This document shows, piece after piece, positions 8,910-17,304 of a DNA stretch of 64,000 bases. The stretch comes from Allobosea sp. AAP35. Its GTDB lineage: Bacteria; Pseudomonadota; Alphaproteobacteria; Rhizobiales; Beijerinckiaceae. The stretch covers positions 82,424 through 146,423 of the forward strand of contig NZ_LJHQ01000011.1 in assembly GCF_001295925.1 (NCBI RefSeq). The letters are read 5' to 3'. The position numbers and the translations under genes are program-made. Position 1 is the first letter of the stretch. The number at the start of each line of letters is the position of its first letter. The notes under the pieces are model-generated. The model made no database searches. It saw only the letters and a program-made list of their open reading frames with translations, and was not told the origin of the DNA.

Positions 8910-9731
8910 ATGTCGTATCCCCCTCACAGCCACCCTGCGGCGCCGCCTCGCGAGCCGATCCTCAACCTGCCCACCGTGATCGTCTGGCTGACGGTGGCTC
9001 TGGCGGCGATCCAGGGCGGGCGCGCGCTTCTGTCGGCCTATGACGACTATGTCTTGATGTCGTGGTTCGCCTTCGTGCCGGCGCGTCTGAGCCTGTGGCT
9101 CGCGCCCGAGCGGCTGGAGGAGATGGTCGGCGCCCTGGCAAATTCAGCAGCGGGGCAGGATCTTGCCGACCGGCTGCAACTGGTGCGAATCCTTCTGGCC
9201 GATGGCGGGCCCCGACTTTGGACCCTGCTGACCTATGGGCTGCTGCACGGCTCCTGGCTGCATCTGGTGACAAACGTCGTCTGGCTCGCCGCCTTCGGCA
9301 GCCCGGTAGCGCGCCGTCTCGGCCCCGGGCGTTTTCTGACCTTGCTGGGTCTGTCGACGATCGGCGGGGCCTTGCTGCACTGGTTCTCGCGCGAGCTTGA
9401 CGTGCTGCCGCTGGTGGGGGCTTCCGCTGCGGTTTCGGGCGCGACGGCGGCGGCGATCCGCTTCGTCTTCGCGCCGGGCCTGCGCTTCGGCTCGCTGGCA
9501 GACGACGCCGTCGTGCGCGCGATCCCCGCCGAGCCGATGGGCCAGCTCTGGCGCAATTCGCGCTCGCTGATGTTCATCGGGATCTGGTTTGCGACCAACA
9601 TCATTTTCGGCGCCGGGTTGGTGCCGATCCTGGGCGATGAGACCAGCATCGCCTGGGAGGCGCATATCGGCGGCTTCATGGTCGGGCTGTTGCTGTTTCC
9701 GCTGATCGACCGGGGCCCCGTTCGGCGCTGA
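8910..9731 (+). CDS. rhomboid family intramembrane serine protease
   Basis: A 273-residue polytopic protein. The catalytic dyad motifs are visible: GASAAVSG around residue 174 (Ser) and AHIGGFMVG near the C-terminus (His). The HGSWLHLVTNVVWL segment near residue 112 matches the conserved histidine-Asn region of rhomboids. The start is set at MSYPPHS because the longer frame upstream overlaps the AT-rich gap and is not family-like. It is an inner-membrane protease; substrates are unknown. Confidence 0.88.
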   Translation: MSYPPHSHPAAPPREPILNLPTVIVWLTVALAAIQGGRALLSAYDDYVLMSWFAFVPARLSLWLAPERLEEMVGALANSAAGQDLADRLQLVRILLADGGPRLWTLLTYGLLHGSWLHLVTNVVWLAAFGSPVARRLGPGRFLTLLGLSTIGGALLHWFSRELDVLPLVGASAAVSGATAAAIRFVFAPGLRFGSLADDAVVRAIPAEPMGQLWRNSRSLMFIGIWFATNIIFGAGLVPILGDETSIAWEAHIGGFMVGLLLFPLIDRGPVRR

Positions 9732-9913
9732 CGGGGTTGGCCCGCGAGCCGGCAGGCATCTGGCCGCTCTCCTTGCCTGCGCTGGTGTCTTCGCCCACAC
9801 TCGCGCCATTCGCTGCGTTCTCCACGCCCCAGCCCGTCATCTTGCCGGGGGCGTCAGGGACGCAGGCGATCCGCGCGCCGGGCAACGGCGCCACTCGCCA
9901 AGGAGGAAAAGCC

Positions 9914-10345
9914 ATGAATGTCGAACGGTTGCTGGGAGACAAGGGCCGCGAGGTGTTCTCTGTCCAGCCGCATCGCACGCTCGGCGAGGCCGTGCGCACG
10001 CTCAGCGAAAAGCGGATCGGCGCCGTGGTCGTGCTGGGAACGGATGGCGCGCTGGTCGGCATCCTGTCCGAACGCGACATCATCCGGGCCCTGGGCGAGA
10101 GCGGTGCAGCCGCGCTCGAAACCCCGGTTGGGGAGGTGATGACGGCCAGGGTCGTGACCTGCCAGTCCCAGACCAGCATCGACGCCCTGATGGAAACCAT
10201 GACCTCGGGCCGGTTCCGGCACGTGCCCGTGGTCGAGGGCGGCCTCGTCATCGGCATCATCTCGATCGGCGACGTGGTGAAGCATCGCGTGGCGGCGATC
10301 GAGGCCGAGAGCCGCGCGATGCGCGATTACATCGCCATGGCCTGA
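9914..10345 (+). CDS. tandem CBS domain protein
   Basis: A 143-residue protein made almost entirely of two CBS domains (about residues 1-65 and 75-135), with the patterns GALVGILSERDIIRAL and GGLVIGIISIGDVVKHR. Such stand-alone Bateman modules bind adenine nucleotides. AAGGAGGA lies just upstream of the ATG at 9914, which settles the start; the frame upstream to 9737 is not used. The target is unknown. It is convergent with the patatin gene. Confidence 0.9.
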   Translation: MNVERLLGDKGREVFSVQPHRTLGEAVRTLSEKRIGAVVVLGTDGALVGILSERDIIRALGESGAAALETPVGEVMTARVVTCQSQTSIDALMETMTSGRFRHVPVVEGGLVIGIISIGDVVKHRVAAIEAESRAMRDYIAMA

Positions 10346-10371
10346 GGCGCATGGCCTGAGGCGCGGTTACC

Positions 10372-11343
10372 TCAGGCGCAGATGCGGCTGCCGGCAATGG
10401 CAGCCTCGATATCGTCGAGGCAGCGGCGCGTCGCCTGGCGGCCGAGTTCGATCGTCTCCTCGGCGCGGTGGAAATCAAACAGCCCCATCCGCCCGAGCTT
10501 GGGGCCAATCATGACATCGGGGGGATCGCCGGCGAGGCGCGAGCGCGAAATCCGGTCCTGTGTGATATTGAAGGCGTCGATCATGACGCCGGCGAGGCCG
10601 GGCCGGTCCTCGCTTGGCCGGCCGACCAGCCCCCGCATGCGCCGCGCCGCGCCGGTGATGCCACCGAGCCAGCGCGAGGTCGGACGCACATCGAGTTCGG
10701 GAACGATTTCCGGGTCGGGATCGGAGGCGTGATGCTGGATCGTCGTGCCGCGGCCGGCGAGATCGCTGTTCAGATTGACGCAGATCACGACATCGGCGCC
10801 GAGCGCGCGAGCCGCCGTGACCGGGACGGGATTGACCAGCGCTCCGTCCATCAGCCAGCGGCCGCCGAGCTTGACCGGGTCGAATACGCCAGGCAACGCG
10901 TAGGAGGCGCTCAGCGCATCGACCAGCGGGCCGTGGGTCAGCCAGATTTCGTGACCGGTGCCGAGTTCGGTGGCGATGGCCACGAAACGCTTGGGCAGCG
11001 CCTCGATGCGCTCACCGGCGAGATCGCGCTCGAGGAGCCGCTTCAGGCGCCCGCCGCCGATCAGCCCGGCACCGCCGATATGGAAATCCATCAGGCCGAC
11101 GACGCGGCGCTTGGTGAGGCTGGTGGCGAATTCAGCGAGTTGCGGCAGCTTGCCGGCTGTGTAGCAGCCGCCGACGACGGCGCCGATCGAGGTGCCGGCG
11201 ATCACATCGGGGATGTAGCCCGCCTGCGTCAGCACCTCGAGCACGCCGATATGAGCCCAGCCCCGGGCCGCGCCGCCGCCGAGCGCCAGGCCGAGCTTGG
11301 GCCGACCGTTCGGCAGGGGCCCCACCGGGCTGGCGTCGTTCAT
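10372..11343 (-). CDS. patatin-like phospholipase family protein
   Basis: A 323-residue lipid acyl hydrolase of the RssA/YchK type. The oxyanion loop is GGGAARGWAHIG near residue 22. The nucleophile serine lies in GTSIG near residue 50, and the Asp of the Ser-Asp dyad is in DGALVNPVPV near residue 166. The length is normal for the bacterial cytoplasmic class. It is convergent with the CBS gene at 10345 and precedes hisI with a 239-bp gap. Confidence 0.88.
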   Translation of the reverse strand: MNDASPVGPLPNGRPKLGLALGGGAARGWAHIGVLEVLTQAGYIPDVIAGTSIGAVVGGCYTAGKLPQLAEFATSLTKRRVVGLMDFHIGGAGLIGGGRLKRLLERDLAGERIEALPKRFVAIATELGTGHEIWLTHGPLVDALSASYALPGVFDPVKLGGRWLMDGALVNPVPVTAARALGADVVICVNLNSDLAGRGTTIQHHASDPDPEIVPELDVRPTSRWLGGITGAARRMRGLVGRPSEDRPGLAGVMIDAFNITQDRISRSRLAGDPPDVMIGPKLGRMGLFDFHRAEETIELGRQATRRCLDDIEAAIAGSRICA

Positions 11344-11582
11344 CGGTGCATCACCTCTGTGGATTGCAGGACTGGCCTTCGACGCAAGAGCGCAGCCAGG
11401 CAGGCCGGTTTTGGTTGCCGCTACCGCTTCGCCTCATCGAAAGGGATCCTGCGATTCCGGAGCGTCGCAGACAAGCATGAGCAAACCGTCAACCGCTCGA
11501 TTCGCCGCAAACCGTCTCGACATTCCCGCCGACGATGAAAGCGCCTGACGACGCTCTCATGACGGCAACGATCGCGCGCCGG

Positions 11583-11987
11583 TCAAGCGAGCGTGAGCGG
11601 CTCGGCTGCAGCCTCGCGCAACGGCTTGACCCGGTAGAAGCAGGAGCGCCGCCCGGTGTGGCAGCAGCCGCGATCGCCCGCGACATTCACCTTCAGCCAG
11701 AGCGCATCCTGATCGCAGTCGACCCGCATCTCGACGATGGTCTGGATCTGACCGGAGGTGGCGCCCTTGTGCCAGAGTTCGCCGCGTGAGCGCGACCAGT
11801 ACCAGGCCTCCCCGGTCTCGATGCTAAGCTTGAGGCTCTCGGCGTTCATGTGCGCGACCATGAGCAGTTCGCCGCTCTGCGCATCGGTCGCGACAGCGGT
11901 GACGAGGCCGTGCGCGTCGAAGCGCGGGCTGAGCGTCATGCCTTCCTCGAGGGTCTGCTTGTCCGCGGCGATCGGGAAGGGCGACAT
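11583..11987 (-). CDS. hisI: phosphoribosyl-AMP cyclohydrolase
   Basis: HisI opens the adenine ring of phosphoribosyl-AMP in histidine biosynthesis. The 134-residue protein carries the family motifs [18 protein letters not shown] near residues 61-78 and [12 protein letters not shown] near residues 89-100. The [10 protein letters not shown] motif, with zinc-binding cysteines, follows near residue 108. It is a stand-alone cyclohydrolase, not fused to a HisE pyrophosphohydrolase, as is usual in this order. The start is placed at MSPFPIA, with the longer upstream frame rejected. Confidence 0.93.
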   Translation of the reverse strand: MSPFPIAADKQTLEEGMTLSPRFDAHGLVTAVATDAQSGELLMVAHMNAESLKLSIETGEAWYWSRSRGELWHKGATSGQIQTIVEMRVDCDQDALWLKVNVAGDRGCCHTGRRSCFYRVKPLREAAAEPLTLA

Positions 11988-12087
11988 CAGGGGCTCCGGA
12001 ACGGTCGAGGACACCGGCCCTTTGTAGGACCGCGAGCCGACCCGGCCAACCGCCAATCGCGCCGGGCCGACCGTGCGGCCGTTGAGG

Positions 12088-12729
12088 TTACAGCCCCGGC
12101 GACTTGACCATCGTGAAGAACCGGACCTGCTCAGCCGGCTCCCGGAAGATGCCGGTATATTGCGTGGTCATGGTCGAGGCACCCTGTTTCTGCACGCCGC
12201 GCATCGACATGCACATATGCTCGGCCTCGATCAGCACGGCGACGCCGCGCGGCTTTAGCGCCCGTTCGATGACCTTGGCGATCTGGGCGGTCATCGTTTC
12301 CTGCGTCTGCAGGCGGCGGGCATAGACATCGACGATACGCGCGAGCTTGGAGAGCCCGACCACGCCCTTCGCGGGATAATAGCCGATATGCGCGCGGCCA
12401 ACGAAGGGCACCATGTGGTGCTCGCAATGCGAATAGAACGGGATGTCGCGGACCAGGACCATGTCCTGATAACCCTCGACCTCCTCGAAGACGCGATCGA
12501 GGATGACATCGGGATCCTCGTCATAGCCCTTGTAGAACTCGCGATAAGCCTTGGCGACGCGGCGAGGCGTTTCCAGCAGCCCCTCTCGCGAAGGGTCGTC
12601 GCCGGCCCACAGGATCAGGGTGCGAACGGCCTCCTCGGCCGCTTCCTGCGTCGGCTGCTTGATCAGAAACTTGTCTGCGGAGGGACCCAGGGTCCGCTCG
12701 ACCGACAAGGACTTAACCACAGGGTTCAT
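12088..12729 (-). CDS. folE: GTP cyclohydrolase I
   Basis: FolE converts GTP to 7,8-dihydroneopterin triphosphate, the first step of folate and pterin synthesis. The 213-residue protein has the zinc-binding motif [12 protein letters not shown] near residue 100, the second cysteine in [11 protein letters not shown] near residue 170, and the conserved [11 protein letters not shown] stretch. The start is set at MNPVVKSL (12729); the longer open frame overlaps the promoter region shared with the divergent Fe-S scaffold gene. Confidence 0.95.
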   Translation of the reverse strand: MNPVVKSLSVERTLGPSADKFLIKQPTQEAAEEAVRTLILWAGDDPSREGLLETPRRVAKAYREFYKGYDEDPDVILDRVFEEVEGYQDMVLVRDIPFYSHCEHHMVPFVGRAHIGYYPAKGVVGLSKLARIVDVYARRLQTQETMTAQIAKVIERALKPRGVAVLIEAEHMCMSMRGVQKQGASTMTTQYTGIFREPAEQVRFFTMVKSPGL

Positions 12730-12913
12730 GTGGTGCCTCCCGTTACGGTAGCGCGTGATACGCAGCCCAAGCCCGGTTGGACCATGCGGCGTCGACACTG
12801 CGACAGTTTGTTCTCGCGCATGCCGGGAGCGCGGTTGCTCTCCCGCAGCGGGGCCTGTCATCCTATATGGGTGGCGAGCGCCGGTCACGCCAAGGCCGGC
12901 CGGAGAGACCAAC

Positions 12914-13360
12914 ATGCTGAGCGATGTCTACAACAAGCGCATTCTCGAACTCGCGGCCAATATCCCGCTGCTGGAGCGGCTGCCGGCACCCGGCGCCACG
13001 GCGAAAGCCCATTCGCGGCTGTGCGGCTCGACGGTGACGGTGGACCTGACGATGGAGGGCGACGTCGTCACCGGCTTCGGCCATGACGTGAAAGCCTGCG
13101 CGCTCGGTCAGGCTTCCGCCTCGATCATGGCGCGCCATGTCGTCGGCTCGACCGCCGACGAGCTTCGTGATGTGCGCGAGCAGGCGCGCGCCATCCTCAA
13201 GGACAATGCCGAGCCGCCGCAGGGCAAATGGGCCGACCTCTGCGTGCTGGTGCCGGTGCGCGACTACAAGGCGCGGCACGCCTCGACGCTTCTGACCTTC
13301 GATGCGGTTGTGGATGCGATCGGCCAGATCGAGCAGCAGCGCGGGCAGGCCGTGGCGTGA
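12914..13360 (+). CDS. iron-sulfur cluster assembly scaffold protein (IscU/NifU-N-like)
   Basis: A 148-residue protein resembling the N-terminal domain of NifU and IscU. The conserved cysteines are present in HSRLCGSTV (about 38), [10 protein letters not shown] (about 61) and [11 protein letters not shown] (about 110). It probably acts as a scaffold or carrier for Fe-S clusters. The start ATG at 12914 is preceded by GGAGAGACC. It is divergent from folE, an arrangement I recall as conserved in this order. Confidence 0.88.
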   Translation: MLSDVYNKRILELAANIPLLERLPAPGATAKAHSRLCGSTVTVDLTMEGDVVTGFGHDVKACALGQASASIMARHVVGSTADELRDVREQARAILKDNAEPPQGKWADLCVLVPVRDYKARHASTLLTFDAVVDAIGQIEQQRGQAVA

Positions 13361-13376
13361 GACGTGGCGGCTCGCC

Positions 13377-14123
13377 TTATTTGAGGCCGAGCGCCAAGCG
13401 GGTTTCCGCCCTGGTTTCGTCGAAGCGGGCCTTGAAGGCGCGATCGGCGAGCAGGGCCTTGGCGACGGCCCGGCCGGCCTTATCGCCGGCGGCAAGATCG
13501 CTGCGATAATGGAAGCCGCAGATCAGCCGGCTTTCGCCATAGTCGGCGACCCGTGTCTCCAGTTTGGCTGCGAGTTCGGGCGCGGCCTGGGCGAGAAGTT
13601 CGGCATAGAGTGCCGCCGTCGCGGCATGGCCGGCCGGGAAGGATGTGCCTTCCGGGCGTCCGCCCGGGCAGGGCTTGACGCGAACCCGGTTCCAGATGGT
13701 GAAGGGGCGCTGACGGCTGGTGAGACGGCGTACGCCGAGCAGGACGATGCTGAGTTCGACCTGTGCCTCGCGAAACAACAGCCGGACCTCGCGATGCTCG
13801 TTGCCGGCGAAGGGAATGTCGGCCCCTTCCAGGAAACGGGCGAGGGTCTGGTACTGGTCGGCGATGGCGGCCTTCTCGCGTTCGGGAGTGCGGTTGAGGG
13901 TGATCTGCAGCACCTCGTCGAATTCGCGCTTCTGTTCGGGCGAGTTCATGGCCGGAGGCAGGCCGATCAGCGTGGCGATGTCGATTCGGCCGGGTTCGAG
14001 CCAGAGCAGGTTGGCACGCTGCTGGGCGCTTGACGGGGCGCCGGCCACGATCAGGCCGCCTGCCAGGCAAAGCGCGAGGGCCGCATGGCGAAACGGGAAC
14101 GGCTGGCGAACAGGGCGCGACAT
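13377..14123 (-). CDS. PAP2-type acid phosphatase, secreted
   Basis: A 248-residue protein with a signal peptide (hydrophobic AALALCLAGGLIVAGA, likely cut near SSAQ). A phosphatidic-acid-phosphatase type 2 / class A acid phosphatase domain follows. The three signature blocks are visible: RQRPFTIW, SFPAGH (PAGH in place of the usual PSGH) and SRLICGFHYRSD, whose final His-x3-Asp completes the active site. A phosphate ester is cleaved in the periplasm; the substrate is unknown. Its ATG overlaps the earliest possible start of divergent yidD. Confidence 0.87.
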   Translation of the reverse strand: MSRPVRQPFPFRHAALALCLAGGLIVAGAPSSAQQRANLLWLEPGRIDIATLIGLPPAMNSPEQKREFDEVLQITLNRTPEREKAAIADQYQTLARFLEGADIPFAGNEHREVRLLFREAQVELSIVLLGVRRLTSRQRPFTIWNRVRVKPCPGGRPEGTSFPAGHAATAALYAELLAQAAPELAAKLETRVADYGESRLICGFHYRSDLAAGDKAGRAVAKALLADRAFKARFDETRAETRLALGLK

Positions 14124-14157
14124 GGCAAATCTCGATTCGGGTGACGAGCGCGATGAA

Positions 14158-14508
14158 ATGGCATCCCAGCGTGGCTTGTCACGTCTTTTCGCGCAGGCGG
14201 CGCTCATAAAGCAGGTGCCGCGGCGCAGCGCCCATATCGCGATCCGCGGCTACCAGCTCAGCCTGTCGCTGCTGGTTGGGCGCCACTGCCGGCACTGGCC
14301 AAGCTGTTCGGCCTATACCGACGAGGCAATCCAGCGTTTTGGGTTGTGGCGCGGCGGCTGGGTCGGCGTGGCGCGAATCTGCCGCTGCACCCCGCTGGGC
14401 ACGAGCGGCATCGACCTCGTCTGCGAGGAACTTCCTGCGGAGGCGCGCTGGTACAAGCCATGGCGATACGGGCGCTGGCGCGGGGTGAACGGGCCGCCGG
14501 ACAATTAG
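14158..14508 (+). CDS. yidD: membrane protein insertion efficiency factor YidD
   Basis: YidD is a small membrane-associated protein that assists the YidC insertase. The core reads IAIRGYQLSLSLLVGRHCRHWPSCSAYTDEAIQRFG, followed by RICRCTPLG, with the three conserved Cys of the family. The protein is about 116 residues from the ATG at 14158. An earlier in-frame ATG at 14122 would add 12 residues but its sequence overlaps the start codon of the divergent phosphatase gene, so I prefer 14158. Confidence 0.88.
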   Translation: MASQRGLSRLFAQAALIKQVPRRSAHIAIRGYQLSLSLLVGRHCRHWPSCSAYTDEAIQRFGLWRGGWVGVARICRCTPLGTSGIDLVCEELPAEARWYKPWRYGRWRGVNGPPDN

Positions 14509-14515
14509 CTGGCCG

Positions 14516-15055
14516 TCAGCAGATTGCCGTCGGGTCCATTGCCTTGCGGGAGCGGCAGATCGAATCGTCGATGGAATTCATGTCCTGCCGCACGGTGTCT
14601 GTCGGTGTCATGCCTATCGGGCTCGGCTTGTCGGGGCTGTCGACCAGGGTGCCGATGCCATGGCCGCCGATGTAAGTGCCGCTGGAGTCGTAGTTCCGGT
14701 TGCCGTTGCGGTCGAACAGCGCCGGCATCGGGCCTGACTGCGCCTGTGTCGGGCCCGGCGGCGAGGCATAGATGCCCTGGCCCGTACGGCGATCCCATGC
14801 ATCCCGATCGCGCGCATCCTTCGCCTCACGGGCTGCCCGCGCCGCAGCGTCCTGATCTGCCTGTATACGCCGATCGGCCGCCTCCGCATCGTTGCGCTGG
14901 TTGCTTGCCGTCATCATGCAGTTGGCGAAGGCATCCGTGCCCTGAGCGAAGCCATAGCCCGAACACGCCTGCGTATCGGCTGCGCGCTGCTCTTCAGGTG
15001 AGATGCAAGCGGCCAGCGGCAGGACCAGCATTATGCAAAGGGCACATCGAAGCAT
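14516..15055 (-). CDS. putative lipoprotein, paralogue of 15096-15554
   Basis: A 179-residue protein with a lipoprotein signal peptide (LVLPLAAC; lipobox LAAC near residue 17). A short conserved block follows: EEQRAADTQACSGYGFAQG, then TDAFANCMMTASNQR. The rest is low complexity, with an Ala/Asp/Arg-rich coiled segment and a Gly-rich C-terminal region containing two late Cys. The conserved block is shared with the neighbouring gene at 15096. It is probably anchored to a membrane in the periplasm; the function is unknown. Confidence 0.7.
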   Translation of the reverse strand: MLRCALCIMLVLPLAACISPEEQRAADTQACSGYGFAQGTDAFANCMMTASNQRNDAEAADRRIQADQDAAARAAREAKDARDRDAWDRRTGQGIYASPPGPTQAQSGPMPALFDRNGNRNYDSSGTYIGGHGIGTLVDSPDKPSPIGMTPTDTVRQDMNSIDDSICRSRKAMDPTAIC

Positions 15056-15095
15056 TGCTAACGGTCCTCTCCAAGAGGGGCGCTGGATGGTCCGA

Positions 15096-15554
15096 TCAGA
15101 ACGAAAACGAACTGGACGAGCATTTCTCGCTCGAACTCGTCTGGGTCGATCCGTCAGGTAAATTGACGGTGTTTTCGATCGTGCGGCATTTCATGTTACT
15201 GGTGTCAGGAGTTGTCGCAGTGGGAGGCGAAACAATCGGCGCGGCTGCGCTGGCCTGAGCCGCCCGCCGCGCATCGGCCTCGCGATCCGCAATGCGCTGG
15301 GCTTCGCGCTGGTTTTCTGCCGTCATCATGCAGTTTGCGAAGGCATCGGTTCCGGCCGCGAACCCATAGCTGGCACATTGCCTTTCATCGGCTGCGCGCT
15401 GTTCCTTGCGTGAGACGCAGCCGGTCAGCCAGAGGGCCGCGATGACGGTCATCGCAAGTCCGGCTCTCCGAGGATGCCCCCGGTAAAGGCTGCTGACCCT
15501 CGCGGTCGCGAGCCTCGCCTCGACGTCCGGCCTGGAATAAACGCAACGAGCCAT
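15096..15554 (-). CDS. putative lipoprotein, paralogue of 14516-15055
   Basis: The frame is 152 residues from the ATG at 15554. The lipobox LTGC is preceded by a hydrophobic stretch (AMTVIAALWLTGC), so either the long start or the ATG at 15452 is real; the short one leaves too little signal sequence. The mature part repeats the neighbour's block (EQRAADERQCASYGFAAG, TDAFANCMMTAENQR) and ends in a Ser-rich tail (SSSEKCSSSSFSF). The two genes lie in tandem 40 bp apart. Confidence 0.65.
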   Translation of the reverse strand: MARCVYSRPDVEARLATARVSSLYRGHPRRAGLAMTVIAALWLTGCVSRKEQRAADERQCASYGFAAGTDAFANCMMTAENQREAQRIADREADARRAAQASAAAPIVSPPTATTPDTSNMKCRTIENTVNLPDGSTQTSSSEKCSSSSFSF

Positions 15555-15807
15555 GGATCCCGCTTTCTGAAAATCGGCCGCCCACGACGCCAGACCGATG
15601 ATCGCGCTGTGTCGCCGTCATTAATCGCGCTGGTTAAGCCAACGCCAGCCCCGCCCGTCAGGGCCTGAAGGATTGCATCGTCATGCTGAAGAACTGCAAT
15701 ATGGGATGAAAGCGGCTCCGTTCTGGAGCCCCTCGGCGACCCGATGCGTGGTTTGCGACCGCGTCCGACGGCAGCCATGGCAACCCGACCGCGCCGGAGT
15801 GGACATC

Positions 15808-16794
15808 ATGGTTCCGCGCCTCGAACTCGATATTCGCGATCTGGAAAGCGCGGCTGTCGGCAGCGGCGTCCTCAGCGGCCTTGATGTCCTCGGCAACGGC
15901 GAGGACATGCTCGGGAGCAGTCACCATGAGTACCGGATCGTGGAGACCGGCTTCTACATTCATACGCAGGATTTCGCCGTCACGCACCGATACCAGTATC
16001 GCCTTGCGAGGCGGAACTATCTGACGTTTCAGTTCCGCCTCAGAGGCCGCCTGCAATACCTCATAGGCGGCCACCGGTTCGCATCCGGCCATGGCTCGCT
16101 GCGCATCACAGCCGATCCGCTGTCGTCAACCGATGTTAAGCCGACCGGCGACCGGCTCGTGGGACTGGGCATGTTCGTCGACAAGGCGCTCCTGACAGAC
16201 AAGTTCGGCCTTCAGATCGATTTGATACCGGAGCACATAAGGCCGATGTTCCTGCCCACGGTGCACACGCGCCAGACCCTCGAACTGCCGATGTGCGCCG
16301 CGTCGCGCATGGCGGTCGAGGATATGGCGGCCTGTCGTTTCGTTGGTCCCTTGCGAACTGCCTATCTCAACGCCAAGGCCATGGAACTGATCTGTCTGGC
16401 CGTGTCGAGGCTCAACGACCGGTTTCAGCCTCATACGCTGTTTGGCTCGCGTGGCGGCGATCGCTTGTCGGAGGCGCTGGAGATGGCCGCCCTGATCTAT
16501 CGGCGGAACATTTCGGCGCCGCCCTCTATCGACGCTCTGGCACGCCGTGTCGGACTGAACCGCACCTCGTTGACGGACGGCTTTCGCGAGCGTTTCCGCG
16601 AAACGCCGGCTAGTTTCTCGCGTCGGGTCAGGCTCGAATGGGCAAGCCAGCAACTCGAGGACGGCCGGCGATCAGTTGCCGAAACCGCCGCCGCATGCGG
16701 GTACACCAGCCAGGCGGCATTTTCTCGCGCATATGGGGAGCATTTCGGCGCTCCACCCTCGTCTCGACTGCGTCGCAACGCCTACCGTATCTGA
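15808..16794 (+). CDS. AraC family transcriptional regulator
   Basis: A 328-residue regulator. The N-terminal half is an effector-type domain of unknown ligand. The C-terminal 100 residues form the double helix-turn-helix of AraC/XylS proteins (PSIDALARRVGLNRTSLTDGFRERF, then RRSVAETAAACGYTSQAAFSRAYGEHFG). The layout resembles PchR-type regulators of metal-chelate genes, but no siderophore gene is adjacent. GGAG lies upstream of the ATG at 15808; the open frame further upstream has no family character. Confidence 0.82.
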   Translation: MVPRLELDIRDLESAAVGSGVLSGLDVLGNGEDMLGSSHHEYRIVETGFYIHTQDFAVTHRYQYRLARRNYLTFQFRLRGRLQYLIGGHRFASGHGSLRITADPLSSTDVKPTGDRLVGLGMFVDKALLTDKFGLQIDLIPEHIRPMFLPTVHTRQTLELPMCAASRMAVEDMAACRFVGPLRTAYLNAKAMELICLAVSRLNDRFQPHTLFGSRGGDRLSEALEMAALIYRRNISAPPSIDALARRVGLNRTSLTDGFRERFRETPASFSRRVRLEWASQQLEDGRRSVAETAAACGYTSQAAFSRAYGEHFGAPPSSRLRRNAYRI

Positions 16795-16796
16795 CG

Positions 16797-17030
16797 CTAG
16801 TTTGCCGCGTTCGCCTTCAGCGCGGTGCGGCAGCCCTCGGAAAGCTTGGCCACGTTTTGCTTGAAGCAGGCTGCGATGCGGCCGCCGCCGGGCTGGACGC
16901 CGGGGCAATGGGTGGCGATGTCCTTGGCGCAGGCGTTGCGCAGCGCCGCAGCGTTATCCTGGGCCAAGGCCGGCTGGGAGGCAGCGAACAGGAGCGCGGC
17001 AGCGCAGTTGGCGGCAAACAGGCGGTTCAT
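16797..17030 (-). CDS. small secreted cysteine-rich repeat protein
   Basis: A 77-residue protein with a signal peptide (CAAALLFAASQPALAQ) and a mature region carrying four Cys in the order C-x7-C-x13-C-x10-C (NACAKDIATHCPGVQPGGG, RIAACFKQNVAKLSEGC). This spacing matches single units of the cysteine-rich repeat found in Golgi protein GLG1 and in short bacterial secreted proteins. The function is unknown. The start MNRLFAANC at 17030 gives a normal signal peptide. Confidence 0.72.
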   Translation of the reverse strand: MNRLFAANCAAALLFAASQPALAQDNAAALRNACAKDIATHCPGVQPGGGRIAACFKQNVAKLSEGCRTALKANAAN

Positions 17031-17304
17031 GCGGAGCGCTCCCAAGGCGGATGTCGTGATGGCACGACGCATTCTGCAGACGAGAGCTTGCCGGATGATG
17101 AGGAAAACCTGACCAAACCGACAGGTTCGGTTCCGCGCGGTCGCCCGGCGATTGCCTGTCGGATGCGGCTCGTATAGGCGGGCGTCTCGGCTGTGTCCTC
17201 AACCGGATACGGACATCGCCGCGCGAGGCCTCGGTCTCAGCCCCTCCAGTATCCGGCCTTGACTTACGGGGTTCGTATCCCCGAGTGAGCAGGAGCGACG
17301 ATCG

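Noticed and set aside
8697..8933. A 78-codon minus-strand frame in the AT-rich gap before the rhomboid gene
   Set aside because: Its start region overlaps the rhomboid coding start, there is no ribosome binding site and it shows no recognisable motif.
17100..17304. Possible T-box or other leader RNA before thrS
   Set aside because: Only short hairpins (AACCGA/TCGGTT and GGGG/CCCC) are seen; no T-box sequence, specifier loop or attenuator is present.
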